A stretch of 64,000 nucleotides of DNA from positions 434,001 through 498,000 of the forward strand of contig CAVPDZ010000007.1 of the NCBI GenBank assembly GCA_963702755.1. The letters run 5' to 3'. The notes below the pieces were generated by a model. That model made no database searches and was not told where the DNA came from. It worked only from the letters and a program-made list of their open reading frames with translations. This DNA comes from JAJPKK01 sp963702755. GTDB lineage: Bacteria > Pseudomonadota > Alphaproteobacteria > Rhizobiales > Xanthobacteraceae. Within the stretch, counting starts at the first letter, position 1. Every line of letters starts with the position of its first letter. Position numbers and translations under genes: made by a program. Below are positions 1-9,340 of the stretch, in pieces.

Positions 1-170
1 GATGCATCACCCCGCTGCACTGCAAGATTGTCATTTTTAGCGCTGCTTGGCCAGAGGTAGCAATCGAATTTGCGGCGGTTCAATGATGCTCTGGGCCAAG
101 CGGTATGATGGTGCAAACCTCTTGATCATTTCTTGGGCAGCACGGTTCCGACAGGCGTCGGAAGTCTGAC

Positions 171-1186
171 TTAATTTTTCACGACATACGGCTTCATCTG
201 TTCCGACAGGTAATCGGTAACGGGGAGCGGATGCTGCAGCACGCCGCTATCGGTCATCATCTTGATGACTTTCTCCCAGGTCTTCTCGCTGACGCGATAG
301 TTCCAGTTGGGCATCGGCAGGTGTTGCAGGAGTTCGGAGGGAATGCCCGTATAGGCGCCGAGCTCCGCGCGCGCCAACGCCGGGTCGGCATTGAGGGCGT
401 CGATCGCCTCCTTGATCGACTTGTTGAAGCGCTCGACCGTGTCGGGATTACGCTGCGTGAAGTTCGTCTTCGCCCACCACACCGACGTCGGCTGACCGGG
501 GATGGCATCGACATACGTCCACGCCAGGACCCGCCCTACTCCTGAAGACTGCACCTCCGTGCTGAACGGATCGATCAAGGAAACGGCATCGACATGGCCG
601 GCCTTGAGCGCGTTGATCATCGCCGGGAACGGCATCTCGACGAAGCGCACGCGTTTTGATATCGACGCCGCCGGCCTGAAGTACGGTCTGCGTGCTGATG
701 GTGTTCTGGCTGGACAGGCTCGCCACCGCAACCTTCTTGCCGGCGAGGTCTTTGAGAGTTCTTCAGCGGCGAGGTGGCGAGCACCTGGAGCGAGCCGGTA
801 TCCGGCGGCCCGTCATGGGCGGTTTCGATCTGCAGCACGGCGACGAGATCGAGTCCGTTTTGCTTCGCCACCATGGCGATGCCGGGGATCGCCACCATGA
901 TGTCGACGGCGCCCGATTGTCCGGCCGCGATCGCGTTGCTGCCGTTCGTGAATTCCGTGAGCGTTACCGCCAATCCGTTCTTCTCGAAGATGCCGTGCTT
1001 CTTCGCGAAATAATCGGGCGTCTGCGACGTCGACTTCATGGTGCCGACCTTGAGCGGGGTCAGCGACTGCGCTGAAGCGGACGTGCACGTCAGGGCGGCG
1101 AATATTGCAATCGCAGCGGCGGCGCCGGTGAAAGACTGAAGCCGCGAGCCGCACCGCTTCGCTCCGCTCCTCGAACATTGGGCCAT
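171..1186 (-). CDS. NitT/TauT-type ABC transporter substrate-binding protein, frame broken twice
   Basis: Periplasmic binding protein of the NMT1/SsuA type, which delivers a small nitrogen, sulfur or aromatic compound to an ABC importer; no permease or ATPase gene is next to it, so the ligand is unknown. The start at 1186 has AGGAGA upstream and opens a signal peptide ending near ASAQS; the mature part begins LKVGTMKSTSQTPDYFAKK, typical of the family. The reading frame breaks near 754-762 and again at the TTTT run 654-657; removing one base at each site joins three frames into about 337 residues, the usual length. The C-terminal part contains PFPAMINALKAGHVDAVSL and ends PYVVKN. The family is clear; the breaks look like sequence errors. 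Confidence 0.8.
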
Positions 1187-1389
1187 TTGGTTCTCCTCAT
1201 GTCGAACGATGCCGGCGCCGTCGAAGCTTACGCTGCGCGATATTCGCAGGTCCATCATGCTGCGGTTGCTTTTCAAGCAACCGCGGATGGCCTGCGATCG
1301 GCGCGGCAGCCTCCGCGTGCTGCGCTTTTCGAGACGCTTCATTTATTGTCTAGAATTGCCGGGCATCCCTTGAAGTGCTGGAGCGCTCC

Positions 1390-2356
1390 ATGAGCCAAGT
1401 CGAAGTTCCCGTCATCGATATCTCTGGCCACAGCGCGAGCGACGTGGAACGGATCGCGCGCCAGATCGACCGCGCGTTTCGCGAGATCGGATTCATGACG
1501 ATCGTCGGCCATGGCGTGCCGCGCAAGGCGATTGCCGACGTGGACGAGGTGGTGAAGCAGTTTTTCGAGCGACCGGTCGCGGAAAAATTGCTCGCGCGCA
1601 GTTCGGTGGAAAGAGGCAATCGCGGCTACATCGCCGAAGGGATCGAGGCCGCGGACGCCAAGCCTGACCTCAAGGAGTCCTATGCGATCGGCCGCCTGAC
1701 GCCGCTGCCCGACAACAGCAAGACCAAGGATGCCGGACGCAAGTTCGAGCCCAACATCTGGCCGGCCAATCCTCCGGCGTTCAAAGCAGCGTTCGAAGCC
1801 TATTACCGCGAAATGGAGGCGCTGACGTTCCGGCTCCTCCATCTCTTCGAGGTGGGGTTGCGCCTGCCCGGCGGCTACTTCACGCCGCTCTTCTCCGAGC
1901 ACGCGAGCATCCTGCGCGTCCATCATTACCCCAAACAGATCGTCCCGCCGCAGCCCGGCCAGATCCGTATCGGGGCGCATGCCGACTATGGCGCGTTCAC
2001 GATTTTGAAGGTGAAGAAGGCGCCGGGCGCGCGCGGCTTCCAGGTGCGCAGCAAGCAGGGCAACTGGATCGACGTCGAACCGCACGACGATTTCGTTCCT
2101 GATCAACATCGGCGACATGATGATGACCTGGACCAACGACGAATGGCAGTCGAACGTCCATCGCGTCATCAACCCAAAGGAGGAATCGGAGAATGTCGGA
2201 CGGTATTCCGTCCCGTTCTTCGTGCAGCCGAACTACGATGCGTTGATTGAATGCCTGCCGAGTTGCCTCGCGCCCGGCGCGGCCCCGCGCCATCCTCCGA
2301 TTACTGCCGGGGATTACCGCGCGCAAAAGATCGCGGGCCTCTACGCGCGCGCCTGA
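1390..2356 (+). CDS. 2-oxoglutarate/Fe(II)-dependent oxygenase, isopenicillin N synthase family, frame broken once
   Basis: Non-haem iron oxygenase of the IPNS/gibberellin oxidase type; the substrate is unknown. ATG 1390 follows GGAG at suitable spacing and opens MSQVEVPVIDIS, the usual start of the DIOX_N domain. Restored by removing one base near 2095-2099, the protein has about 321 residues. It shows the metal triad H197-A-D199 (GAHADYG) and H257 (SNVHRVINP), followed by the R-x-S pair (GRYSVPFF) that binds 2-oxoglutarate. It diverges from the binding-protein gene on the other strand with about 200 bases between them, so the two might share control or substrate; that is inference only. Confidence 0.82.
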
Positions 2357-2373
2357 GTCCGCAAGGTTCCGCG

Positions 2374-2390
2374 GTAACCATTCGTTAACC
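2374..2390 (+). promoter_or_regulatory. Candidate CtrA box upstream of the ParA-like gene
   Basis: GTAA-N7-TTAACC matches the CtrA consensus TTAA-N7-TTAAC at all but the first base. It lies about 48 bases before the ATG at 2438, a position from which CtrA could act on the promoter. Pattern match only. Confidence 0.45.
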
Positions 2391-2437
2391 ATAACAGTCC
2401 TACGGTCGCCAAAGCCCCACCGGGACGGGAGCGACCG

Positions 2438-3115
2438 ATGAACGTCATTGCATTCGCATCGCGTAAGGGTGGCGTCGGTAAAAGCACGCTGACCGCACAT
2501 ATCGCGGCCTTCGCCTCGCTCTCAGGCTACCGCTGCATGATCGTCGACGCCGATCCGCAAGGCTCGCTGACGCTCTGGCATTCGCGGCGCAACAAGCACG
2601 ACCTCATGCTCGAAAGCGCCTCTCGCGGGCTCGATCGGCCGATCGGCTCGGCGCTCGCGGCGGGCGTCGACTGGGTCTTCATCGATACGGCGCCGACGAC
2701 ATGGGTCGTGGTGCAGGAGGCGATCCGTCTCGCCACGCTGGTGCTCGTGCCGGTGCGGCCCGGATTTTTCGACATCGCCGCCGTTCAAGAAACCGTCAAG
2801 ACCTGCCGCGAGCAGCACAAGCCCTATGCGGTCGTCATCAATTCCGCGCCGGTCAAACGCGAACAGCGCGAATCGCTCGCCGTCGCGGTATCGCGCACCG
2901 AATTGGAGCGCCTCTCGATACCGGTGTGGTCTGGCCAGATCGCGCAACGCGCCGCCTTCCTGACCTCGCTTGCGGTCGGCGCCAGCGCGGGCGAGGTCAG
3001 CACCGATCCCAATTGTACCGCCGAGATCGGCACGCTGTGGTCAGCGATCGAACGCTCGGTCCAGGCGATCAACGCGGCGTGGGCCGCGAGCGGCAGTTCT
3101 CACAAAGCCGCGTGA
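2438..3115 (+). CDS. ParA/MinD-type P-loop ATPase
   Basis: Deviant Walker A ATPase of 225 residues. The motif KGGVGKST lies at residues 10-17 with the signature first lysine, and DADPQGS at about 37-43 is the switch region. Such stand-alone ParA proteins position DNA, polar complexes or division proteins. There is no parB next to it, so it is not an ordinary chromosome or plasmid partition pair; orphan ParA-like, MipZ-like or regulatory roles remain possible. The protein is shorter than MipZ and lacks an N-terminal DNA-binding extension. GGAG lies upstream of ATG 2438 and a CtrA-like box lies before that, which would suit a cell-cycle-linked role. An 11-bp stem-loop follows the gene. Confidence 0.85.
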   Translation: MNVIAFASRKGGVGKSTLTAHIAAFASLSGYRCMIVDADPQGSLTLWHSRRNKHDLMLESASRGLDRPIGSALAAGVDWVFIDTAPTTWVVVQEAIRLATLVLVPVRPGFFDIAAVQETVKTCREQHKPYAVVINSAPVKREQRESLAVAVSRTELERLSIPVWSGQIAQRAAFLTSLAVGASAGEVSTDPNCTAEIGTLWSAIERSVQAINAAWAASGSSHKAA

Positions 3116-3199
3116 AACGACGTCGCCTGCGTCGAAAAGCTCCCATCCTTTTGGTCTGCGGCGTTGCTTTCGCGCCTCATGAAAAAGCGCTCCAAATTA

Positions 3200-3227
3200 T
3201 TGAGGCCGCCTGCCGAGGCGGCCTCAA
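3200..3227 (+). terminator. Stem-loop after the ParA-like gene
   Basis: Perfect 11-bp stem (TTGAGGCCGCC at 3200-3210, its complement at 3217-3227) with a 6-base loop. It lies between the plus-strand ParA-like gene and the convergent small gene at 3299. No good T run follows on either strand, so it is only a probable terminator. Confidence 0.5.
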
Positions 3228-3298
3228 TGTGTATCTTTGAATAGCAATCCGCTCGCTTGCCGAGCCCCTTTGCAAGGCGAGCATCGCGGGGACACGGG

Positions 3299-3667
3299 TT
3301 AGATCTCGGATTGTGTCACACGATTCTTGGGCTCTTTCGCTTTGTAACGAAATTTTGCCCATGGCGTACAGGAAGGCTGTGCCGAGGGATCAGTCTGGCG
3401 GCAGGCCTGGACCGTGTAGGTGTATTTTTCACCCAATGAAACAGCGAATGAGAACTTGTCTGTGGTGCTCTCGATCTCTTGTTGTCCCGGAGCGATGACA
3501 TTGAAGTGAGTCGTGCCCGGCCAATCGGTGGTCAGCCGCACTGTGGCGGTCGAACCATCGTTGCGGACTTTCGTGCAAATCTCCTGTTTGCACTTCGCCG
3601 ACGCTGGACCGGCGAGAATGACGCACGCGAGCGCTGCGCCAGCAACTTTGAGAAGACGGTTGGTCAT
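3299..3667 (-). CDS. Small exported protein of unknown function
   Basis: A 122-residue protein that I do not recognise. ATG 3667 follows a good AGGAG and opens MTNRLLKVAGAALACVILAG with a signal peptide cleaved near PASA-KCK. The mature part has four cysteines (CKQEIC, then CRQ and SC near the end), which could form two disulfides. The middle part reads like a small beta-sandwich (VRLTTDWPGTTHFNVIAPGQ). Probably periplasmic. It stands alone between convergent ParA and a repeat-like stretch. Confidence 0.65.
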   Translation of the reverse strand: MTNRLLKVAGAALACVILAGPASAKCKQEICTKVRNDGSTATVRLTTDWPGTTHFNVIAPGQQEIESTTDKFSFAVSLGEKYTYTVQACRQTDPSAQPSCTPWAKFRYKAKEPKNRVTQSEI

Positions 3668-3717
3668 GGTGTGCTCCTGGATCCTGATTGGCTGACAAAA
3701 GATGGTGAGGGCCATCC

Positions 3718-3963
3718 TCACCCTGAGAGACCACAGGGCATTTGACGGCTTTTTCGGATTGTTCTCTTGAGCCGCCCGCGTGGTGAGCGGCCTTCACGCC
3801 ACCTGGTGGGACTAGACCGCCGATAAGCTTGCGCTTTCCCCTGAGTGCCGGACGCTCGCGGCGCGCCCGCTCCCGAACGCCGGTGATAGACGGCGTAGGG
3901 CCCGTGAGCGTCCTGAGAGAACTGCGCGTCAAGTGACGGCTGAATCGCAGGATTCGAGCGCAA
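3718..3963. repeat. Probable interspersed repeat in the gap before the His-rich gene
   Basis: The gap 3668-4065 holds no gene I can support. On the minus strand a stretch translates to peptides such as KAQAYRRSSPTRWREGRS or, in another frame, GGVKAAHHAGGSREQSEK. From memory these are translations that recur as small spurious ORFs in many Bradyrhizobium-group genomes, so I read this as a dispersed repeat rather than a gene. That recognition rests on recall, not on a search, and a second copy is not present in this window. Confidence 0.35.
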
Positions 3964-4065
3964 AACGCGGGTGCGTCGGAAAAGGCGTCAAACCTCGTGT
4001 GGTCTTCGGGTGAGGAGACGGAACGATCCGCTCTCCAGTCAGGCAACACACCCTTGGAGCACACC

Positions 4066-4782
4066 ATGACCCGGATCAGTTGCACACTTGGCAGATCGCT
4101 TCGATCTCCCTTCCTGTTCGCGCTCGCCGTCGTCGGTCTGACGGCGACCGCGCCAATCTCCGCTGACGCCCACGGCGGCGGTGGCGGCCATCACGGTGGT
4201 GGTGGTCATCACGGCGGGGGCCACCACGGCGGAGGCCATCACTTCGGCCATCACGGCTTCGGCCATCATGGCGGCCACAACTTTCTTCACGGCGGGCACC
4301 ACTGGGGGCATCACTTTGCCCATCATGGCGGTCACGGCTGGGGCCGTTATCACTGGGGCCACCACTTCCTTCACAATGGGCACCACTGGGGGCATAGCTA
4401 TGCCTCCCATTGGGGCCATCACTGGAGGCACTACGGACAGTACTGGCACCATTGGAATCGCTATAGCGACTACCGGCCGCACTACTGGCGATGGCATCGG
4501 CGCTGGGACACCAATTATTCGACGGTGTCGAACGAGCGTACGTACTATCCGGCGCCGCGGCCGATCTACTATCCGCGGCCGGTCCCGCAGACCACGTACT
4601 ATCCGGTCCCTCGGCCGGCTTATTACCCGGTCCCGCAGCCGGTGCCGCAACCGTCGTACTACCCGGCTCGCCAGCCGGCACCTCCGAGTTACGCACCGCC
4701 GCCGGCTCCGGATTGCGGCTGCAACGAGGAGCAGGAGCAGCAGCCCCCTCCGCCCGTGCCATGGCGCGGTCGCGGCAGCTGA
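4066..4782 (+). CDS. Exported His/Gly-rich protein with Tyr/Pro-rich tail
   Basis: A 238-residue low-complexity protein with a signal peptide (about residues 1-35, ending ISADA). Residues about 36-90 are runs of HHGGG-type repeats, followed by WGHH/HWGHH blocks to about 145, then a tail of repeated YYP-x-P units and a final CGC pair with a Q/P-rich end. Histidine-rich exported proteins often bind divalent metals such as Ni, Zn or Cu; this is a plausible guess, not shown. ATG 4066 with GGAG upstream is preferred over the in-frame ATG further upstream because it starts exactly at the signal peptide. A strong terminator follows at 4842. Confidence 0.75.
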   Translation: MTRISCTLGRSLRSPFLFALAVVGLTATAPISADAHGGGGGHHGGGGHHGGGHHGGGHHFGHHGFGHHGGHNFLHGGHHWGHHFAHHGGHGWGRYHWGHHFLHNGHHWGHSYASHWGHHWRHYGQYWHHWNRYSDYRPHYWRWHRRWDTNYSTVSNERTYYPAPRPIYYPRPVPQTTYYPVPRPAYYPVPQPVPQPSYYPARQPAPPSYAPPPAPDCGCNEEQEQQPPPPVPWRGRGS

Positions 4783-4841
4783 CGCCAGGACAGCGGATGG
4801 CGCCCGACGCGGCGCCATCCTGGAATTAGCGCGTGACGACT

Positions 4842-4868
4842 GCCGGGCCGCGAGGCCCGGCTTTTTTT
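4842..4868 (+). terminator. Rho-independent terminator
   Basis: Perfect 8-bp GC stem (GCCGGGCC / GGCCCGGC) with a GCGA tetraloop followed by seven T on the plus strand; it ends the His-rich gene. Confidence 0.92.
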
Positions 4869-4915
4869 ACTCTGATGCCAGAAGCGAGATGCTACGATGA
4901 TTTCAGACACCTCAA

Positions 4916-5896
4916 TCAAGGCGTCTCGTCGTCGGCATCGTCCGAGGTTCGGGTCTCGCTCGCTGCAGGAGCCGGCGCTGGCGAGCGGACTCGAAGCTTT
5001 CGACGGTTGGCGTTCGACCAGGAAAGGTCCAAGAACGGCCACCCGACACTGGCGATCACGCTTGCTGCACTGCTGGATGGCCTCGTCGATTGCCGATTGC
5101 TCCGAGGATTGCATTGAGCTTGATCCCGACCTGTCCGCCGGCGCCGATCGCGAGCGCGTTCCATCCTTGAGGGGCATTTCCGAGGCGACGCGCAATATCC
5201 TCCCGCAATTCCGGCGCGACGGCGCCAAGTGCATCGGGATGATAGAAGCCGACGACTCTCACCGACTTGGGAATCGGAACGATAAAATTATCATCGAGGG
5301 CAATGACCATGCAGGCGACGCCGGCGTGATATCCGCAACGTTCCAGCGCGCTGCGAATCGCGTCTTCGGCGCTCTCCATATTCGCGTAAATGCTCGAAAC
5401 TCCCGTCGGTGACAATGCGATCGCCTTGAACACGGGGCTCCATTCGTAACGCTCGATGGTTCTCTTGTATTGACTACGAATGAGAGGAACGTCGGCGGCC
5501 ATAAAAGGTCGCTCGATCGACGGGTCGCGAACAAACCAGGGTTGCGGCGGCATCGGCGGCCGGCCTCGACCGAACACGACCGTCAGTGCCCATCGCATAG
5601 AGTTCGCATTGGCTGGGCCGCTTCAGTCGTCCGCGATCTGTCGCGGCCTGACAGGCCGCCAAGGCGGCGCTTTTGGCCAGTTGATCGTTAGGCTGCGCGG
5701 TCGCGAAACCCATCCTTCGCGAACTGACCGCAAGCGCCTTGTGGTCCGGCGCCGACATATAGGTGGCGCGGATCGTGGCCCGGTCGCGATCAGAAATAAA
5801 AGGCACCATCTCCGGCACGAGCGCTAATCGTTCGTTTTGCGCCGACGGCCGGGCCGAAGCCTGATCAGGAATTGTCTTGGGCGGAAGACGATCCAT
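4916..5896 (-). CDS. Protein with three tandem Cys-containing repeats, unknown function, frame broken about three times
   Basis: Restored, this is about 325 residues built from three related units, each with a KALA/KAIA/NALAIG start, a glycine turn, an A-x3-AL-x2-C helix and a C-x-LYAMG/CMVIAL/CRVAVLG strand. The layout resembles the DUF4189 fold (paired cysteines between helix and strand), but I cannot confirm homology. It ends in an acidic Ala/Pro-rich tail (APAPAASETRTSDDADDETP). Breaks lie near the CC pair 5580-5581, at TT 5109-5110 and near 5020-5030; one removed base at each rejoins the frames. The start is uncertain: ATG 5896 is in frame, but an upstream frame (5900-5960) encodes a hydrophobic stretch (SAAALALFG) that may be a signal or membrane segment. 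It follows the Lon-like gene on the same strand. Confidence 0.5.
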
Positions 5897-5975
5897 GAAC
5901 CACGTGGCTGCCGCCACCTCAGCCCGAACAACGCGAGTGCGGCGGCGCTCACTGCTCCCCAAGGTATGCAGGCTT

Positions 5976-6630
5976 CTACTCGGCGCAGAAGCCACTCGCG
6001 GCGCGGCCGGGTCCCGCGGCAACTCTCCGCGGCTCGTTCGGCAACGCAATTCCAAGTTTTTGAAACAGCGATTGCGCGTGCGAGACCTCGACAATGTCGA
6101 CGCCGGCGGCGGCAAGATCATTTCGTCTGATCCGCAGTGATATTTGGCGCGTTCTGATTTGGGATCGCCATCAGCACGCGCCGGCCCGCCGCAGCCTCCA
6201 GCTTGAGGCGATCGATCGAGTTTGCGATCTTCTCGGGGATGTGGCTTACGGCACCGACCGTGAGATCGACGGGCCGCACGCTGCCGGTGGCCCAAATCAC
6301 GCCGGCGTGCGTGTCCTTCTCCTGCGCGAGCCGGTCTTCGGCGTGCAATGCATGGGCGATGAGAATGCCAAGCTGCCAGCTGGAGCCCGCATCTATCGGC
6401 CCTGATACATCGAGGCGATAACACGGGTGACCGAAAAGTTCTTCGATGATACCGGTCGGACGGGCGACGAAGGCGTTGTAGGCCGCCGCGATATCGGCGG
6501 TCTCCGTTGTCCCGCCGATGCACGCCACCGAGCGGCGAATCGACGGATCTTCCTCCGCCAACAGCAGCACCTCGACGGTACCGCTCGTCGTGGGGATCAG
6601 AACGCGCAGCTTCTGGGCATCAGCGGGCAT
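5976..6630 (-). CDS. Stand-alone Lon-protease-like (S16) proteolytic domain protein, frame broken once
   Basis: About 217 residues once one base of the run 6121-6123 is removed; the next frame then supplies the expected ending DLAAAGVDIVEVSHAQSLF, which matches the end of Lon catalytic domains. Residues 76-95 (SGPIDAGSSWQLGILIAHAL) align with the Lon serine loop GPSAG, with Ser84 or Ser83 as likely nucleophile. ATGSVRPVDLTVGAVSHIPEK (about 114-134) matches the Lon stretch MTGEI...GGLKEK with the catalytic lysine at K134. The stretch RRVLMAIPNQN follows as in VLIPKEN. There is no AAA+ ATPase domain and no signal peptide, so it would act in the cytoplasm, perhaps as a maturation protease for a neighbour. 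It is 56 bases after the 179-aa gene and in line with the repeat protein. Confidence 0.7.
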
Positions 6631-6686
6631 GCAGCATCAAAAACGGGAAATGCGCGAACCGCCGCATCTCCAAAACGAAGATTCAC

Positions 6687-7226
6687 CTAAAGCAGAAATG
6701 TCCCGGTCGAAGTCGGATCGGAGATTAAACGCAGGAAGCCCGCATCCGAAGGGATTTTTTCATCCAATACGATCATGACCTCGCCCTGAGGATCGGCGGA
6801 AGGAAGCGAGCGCTTAACAATTTCGCCACTGCTGCTCTCGATCAGCAGCGAACGCGGCGAACCTGCTGGCCCGCTGAACTGCAGTCTAACGTAAACTTGG
6901 CCCGGAACCCGGGATGGATGGATGGAGAGAGACCCCCCCTCGAAACGCCGGGAAGTGACCTCGCCCGCGCTCGCGGCTGCCAACATGGGAATCTGCGCCA
7001 CAGCAGCCTGTGTCTTGAGGCGACGATAGTCTGCACGCAGCCGCGGATCGGCAAACAGCGCCCGCTGCTCTTCGATCGACAGGGAGCGCCCGGGATCATT
7101 GAGGAACTGTACGATGTCCGCAATTCCGAGGCGGTGCTGAGGCGGCGACGCCTCGGCAAGAGCCGATCGCGCTGCATAGAGCCTGTCGGCCCGCGCTACG
7201 ACATCGTTATCAAAATCCGTCATCAT
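6687..7226 (-). CDS. Hypothetical protein, first gene of the Lon-like locus
   Basis: A protein of 179 residues beginning MMTDFDNDVVARADRLYAA (ATG 7226; ATG 7223 is equally possible). I do not recognise it. The N-terminal 85 residues are helical, with a small conserved-looking block (LFADPRLRADYRRLK), and the last 90 residues look like a beta-rich domain (SLSIHPSRVPGQVYVRLQFS ... GEVMIVLDEKI). There is no signal peptide or membrane segment. The order two-part small protein then Lon-like protease suggests substrate and protease, or regulator and protease, but this is inference. The upstream in-frame ORF to 7460 is Arg-rich and not believable as protein. Confidence 0.6.
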   Translation of the reverse strand: MMTDFDNDVVARADRLYAARSALAEASPPQHRLGIADIVQFLNDPGRSLSIEEQRALFADPRLRADYRRLKTQAAVAQIPMLAAASAGEVTSRRFEGGSLSIHPSRVPGQVYVRLQFSGPAGSPRSLLIESSSGEIVKRSLPSADPQGEVMIVLDEKIPSDAGFLRLISDPTSTGTFLL

Positions 7227-7481
7227 CGTTGTGCCCCTGTGGCTGCCGACCGAAGATCCCTTACAGCCATCATCCAATTGCTGCGGTGTAACATTCGATA
7301 ACCTGCGACTGAGGGTTGCGCCGATTCCCCGCAACCGTCTTAACCATCCTCTTTCCACATCGGCTTTGAAGCACTTTTGCCCATGAGGTCGCCGACCGCC
7401 GGTTTTGACGCCACACAGAATATGCCAGATTGGCCGGAGGCAAAACGAATGTCCCCTCATTGCAATTCACGGAATTGAGGG

Positions 7482-9240
7482 ATGATGACGGCCGGTCCGC
7501 CGAGTGCGCAAGACGTTGCAGATGCATTGGCGATGACGCTGGAGCGAGAGGACGCCGCCGGCGCCCCTTGGTGTCCTCCGGCCGACGGCGTCGCATTGCG
7601 GCGCTGGGTCACCGACCGTAGCGCGCAGCTCGGCGGTGGCATTCGGCGTGTCGTACGATTGGCGCGGCTAATGGCGATTGCGGACGGGCGCGACTACATC
7701 CGGTTCCTTTACGTCCGCTTGACCCTCTTGCGCGCGCGACAGTTTCGGCAACTGCTCGAGAGGGCCGCCGCGGAGGGGAGGCTGCATAGCGGCGTTGCCA
7801 AGCTATCGGAAAACGGTGTGCGTTTCTCCGAGGCGGAGCTGGCGGCGCCTGACGGCGGCGCGTTTGAAATCGATTACGGCCAGATGCCGCGACTCGCGGC
7901 ATTGCTGGATTTACTTCACAACGCGCTGGGCTTCGCCGCCGTCGCTGACCTGCTTGCGCCGATGCTGAGTCAGGATGTTCCAGCAAGCTCTGCTAACGAC
8001 ATCGCAAGATCGCTGCACGCGGCCTTGAACGCCTGGCTCGGCGAGAGGCTCGAGAGCGCGAACCATCTCCTTCAGGCGCAGCGAATCCGGGTTTTCCTTG
8101 TGAAGAGGGGGCGCGTCGCACCGGAAGCGATCGACGATGAGTCCATCCTGGCGTTCTGGATCGCCTCCGCCGAAATCCACGGAAGACGAGAGGATCGATG
8201 GCTTTCGGCTTTATCGCTCATTGGCGTGCGCCATGCTGCGTTACCGGCACGCTTTGCGCGATGCAGCCGCCGCAAGACATTTGGAAGACGCCATCGGTCA
8301 GGGATTGGCAACGGAAGCTGATGCATTCCTTAGCGACCGCATCGAAGGGCGGGACGCCACCATCGAATTATGGCGATCCCCTCTCGCCTCCCTGACCTCC
8401 GCACCGGCAAACCGCGTGAAGTGGCTCACGCGCAAAGAGCAGCAATGGCTGTTCAACTATCTCGGCGGCCGAGATGAGGACGAGGTCCCAGCCGAAGCGG
8501 ACAGCGAGGAGGGTGAAGGTACCGGCTGGAAAAGCGGGCTTTCCGGCGACGAGCGCTTCGACGTTGCGTTTTGGCTGACCTTGTTGCGTGCCGATGTGTT
8601 TGGCGCCGCGCAAGCCTCGGTCGTCGCCCGACTGCGCAAACGAGCTGGCGCCAGCGAGGCAATTGCTCAAGCAATGGCGCAGCTCGACGATGCGGCTTAT
8701 ACGAACTGTGCGACGGCCTACGTCGACGTTCGCAATCAACTCAATCTTGAGTGTCTGGCCGCGTTGGCCGCGCTGATGGACGCGGGAGCGGCCGAAGCCA
8801 TCATCCTTCTCGCCCATCTTGCAGGCGCCGAAGCCGCAACGGCGATCATCGGATCTTCTGCGCGCGAACTGATGTCTCCCGCTGATGATGAGCCGATTAC
8901 CGATCAGCTGCGCCGGATCATCCGGCTGGCGTTGTCGTCGGCCCTATCGGAACCGACCGCGGTATCATCAGACGCTGCCCGCAATGTCCTCGTTCAGGCA
9001 GCCGCGGCCGCGCGGAAGGTCAGCCGTGGCGGCTTTCGCCGGGAGGATCGTGGCGATCCTGAGATACTCGCCAGCCTTCAGGTAGGCGCGGCTCCGATCG
9101 TCGAACTTATCCGCGAGCTTGATCGACTGACCGAAACACTCGCGAAGAAGACACCGATCGCCGATTTTCCGGCCGATCGGATGCGTTTCCTGACCGCCTT
9201 CCAGCACATTTATCTATCTTCAAGAGCCGACGAAGCATGA
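7482..9240 (+). CDS. Large helical protein of unknown function, divergent from the Lon-like genes, frame broken once
   Basis: About 585 residues after removing one G at 8181-8182, which joins the N-terminal frame (to SAEIH) with EDERIDGFRLYRSLACAMLR. It is rich in Ala, Leu, Arg and Glu, almost entirely predicted helical, with no signal peptide, membrane span or known catalytic motif; the C-terminal half has an Ala-rich region (AALAALMDAGAAEAIILLAH) like an alpha-solenoid or scaffold. ATG 7482 follows GAGGG closely; ATG 7485 would give slightly better spacing. It shares a 255-base divergent promoter region with the minus-strand trio, which suggests common control. I cannot assign a function. 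Confidence 0.6.
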
Positions 9241-9340
9241 GGGGACGTTCAAAAGCCGGTCAAACCCCCTGTGACTGAGGAGTGGAGCCGCAAAATCAGG
9301 TCCTCGCCAAAACCAGCGCTTGCAGTCAGGAGATACCGTC

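Noticed and set aside
1..170. Start of the window before the first gene
   Set aside because: No frame, RNA or hairpin that I could support.
4165..4470. Short direct repeats resembling an array
   Set aside because: They are in-frame HHGGG and HWGHH codons of the exported His-rich protein, without spacers; not a CRISPR.
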